In this document: piece by piece, positions 5,881-6,011 of the stretch | How positions within the stretch are numbered: position 1 is the stretch's first letter | Layout of the letters: every line of letters begins with the position of its first letter | The notes under the pieces: model-generated | Told to the model about the DNA's origin: nothing | Databases searched by the model: none | Seen by the model: only the letters and a program-made list of their open reading frames with translations | Source of the DNA: Chitinophagales bacterium | GTDB lineage: Bacteria > Bacteroidota > Bacteroidia > Chitinophagales > CAIODY01 | Assembly (NCBI GenBank): GCA_023251415.1 | Contig: JAHEYX010000153.1 | Span: 1,474 to 7,484, forward strand | DNA length: 6,011 nt | Direction of reading: 5' to 3' | Made by a program: the position numbers and the translations under genes

Positions 5881-6011
5881 ATGTCAACTAAAAATAACCC
5901 TGAACAAGCGGCGGAAGGCCAATTAAATATAGAATTAACGGAAGACATAGCCGAAGGAACTTATTCCAATTTGGCGATTATTACACATAGCCATTCGGAG
6001 TTTGTGCTGGA
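5881..6011 (+). CDS. DUF3467 family protein (N-terminal 43 residues; runs off window)
   Basis: The reading frame is open from ATG at 5881 to the window end (43 full codons). Residues 14-32 contain 'LNIELTEDIAEGTYSNLA', followed by 'IITHSHSEFVL'. This is the highly conserved opening of DUF3467 proteins, small (about 100 residues) proteins widespread in Bacteroidetes whose function is not known to me. There is no signal peptide, so a cytoplasmic location is expected. The start lies 33 bp after the T tract of a strong terminator, with an A-rich leader and no Shine-Dalgarno sequence. The remaining part of the gene cannot be assessed. Confidence 0.88.
   Translation, partial: MSTKNNPEQAAEGQLNIELTEDIAEGTYSNLAIITHSHSEFVL

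Overview
The window looks like a Bacteroidota (Bacteroidetes) chromosome segment. It is AT-rich and has almost no Shine-Dalgarno sequences. Several genes are preceded by the phylum's characteristic promoter (TTTG/TTG about 17-20 nt upstream of TAnnTTTG). The secreted proteins have signal peptides ending at a Gln, and the last gene encodes a DUF3467-type protein typical of this phylum. I see no mobile element, CRISPR array, tRNA or rRNA. Genus-level assignment is not possible from this sequence alone.

Layout: (1) Positions 1-1305, minus strand, hold the N-terminal 435 residues of a large exported protein of unknown function. It was not called as an ordinary ORF because it starts with TTG and runs off the window. 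(2) A 266-bp divergent intergenic region carries a promoter for each direction and a 9-bp inverted repeat. (3) A single-domain rhodanese (1572-1907) is followed by a strong rho-independent terminator. (4) A tight three-gene operon (2031-5050) encodes a periplasmic dienelactone-hydrolase-family enzyme, an ABC ATPase and an ABC-2 permease. The gaps are 4 bp and then a 20-bp overlap. (5) A gene with its own near-consensus promoter encodes a 171-residue membrane-anchored protein with 14 cysteines arranged in CxxxC repeats and a Lys/Glu-rich tail (5158-5673). (6) A 207-bp gap contains a candidate promoter and a strong terminator hairpin. (7) The start of a DUF3467 gene (5881 to the end) closes the window.

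How the parts may work together: the ATPase and permease form one exporter of the NatA/NatB type, and the exported hydrolase is probably co-transcribed with them, although its substrate and the transported molecule cannot be read from sequence. The rhodanese, the Cys-rich protein and the DUF3467 protein appear to be separately transcribed. The least explained items are the Cys-repeat membrane protein, the large secreted protein, and the promoter-hairpin arrangement before DUF3467.
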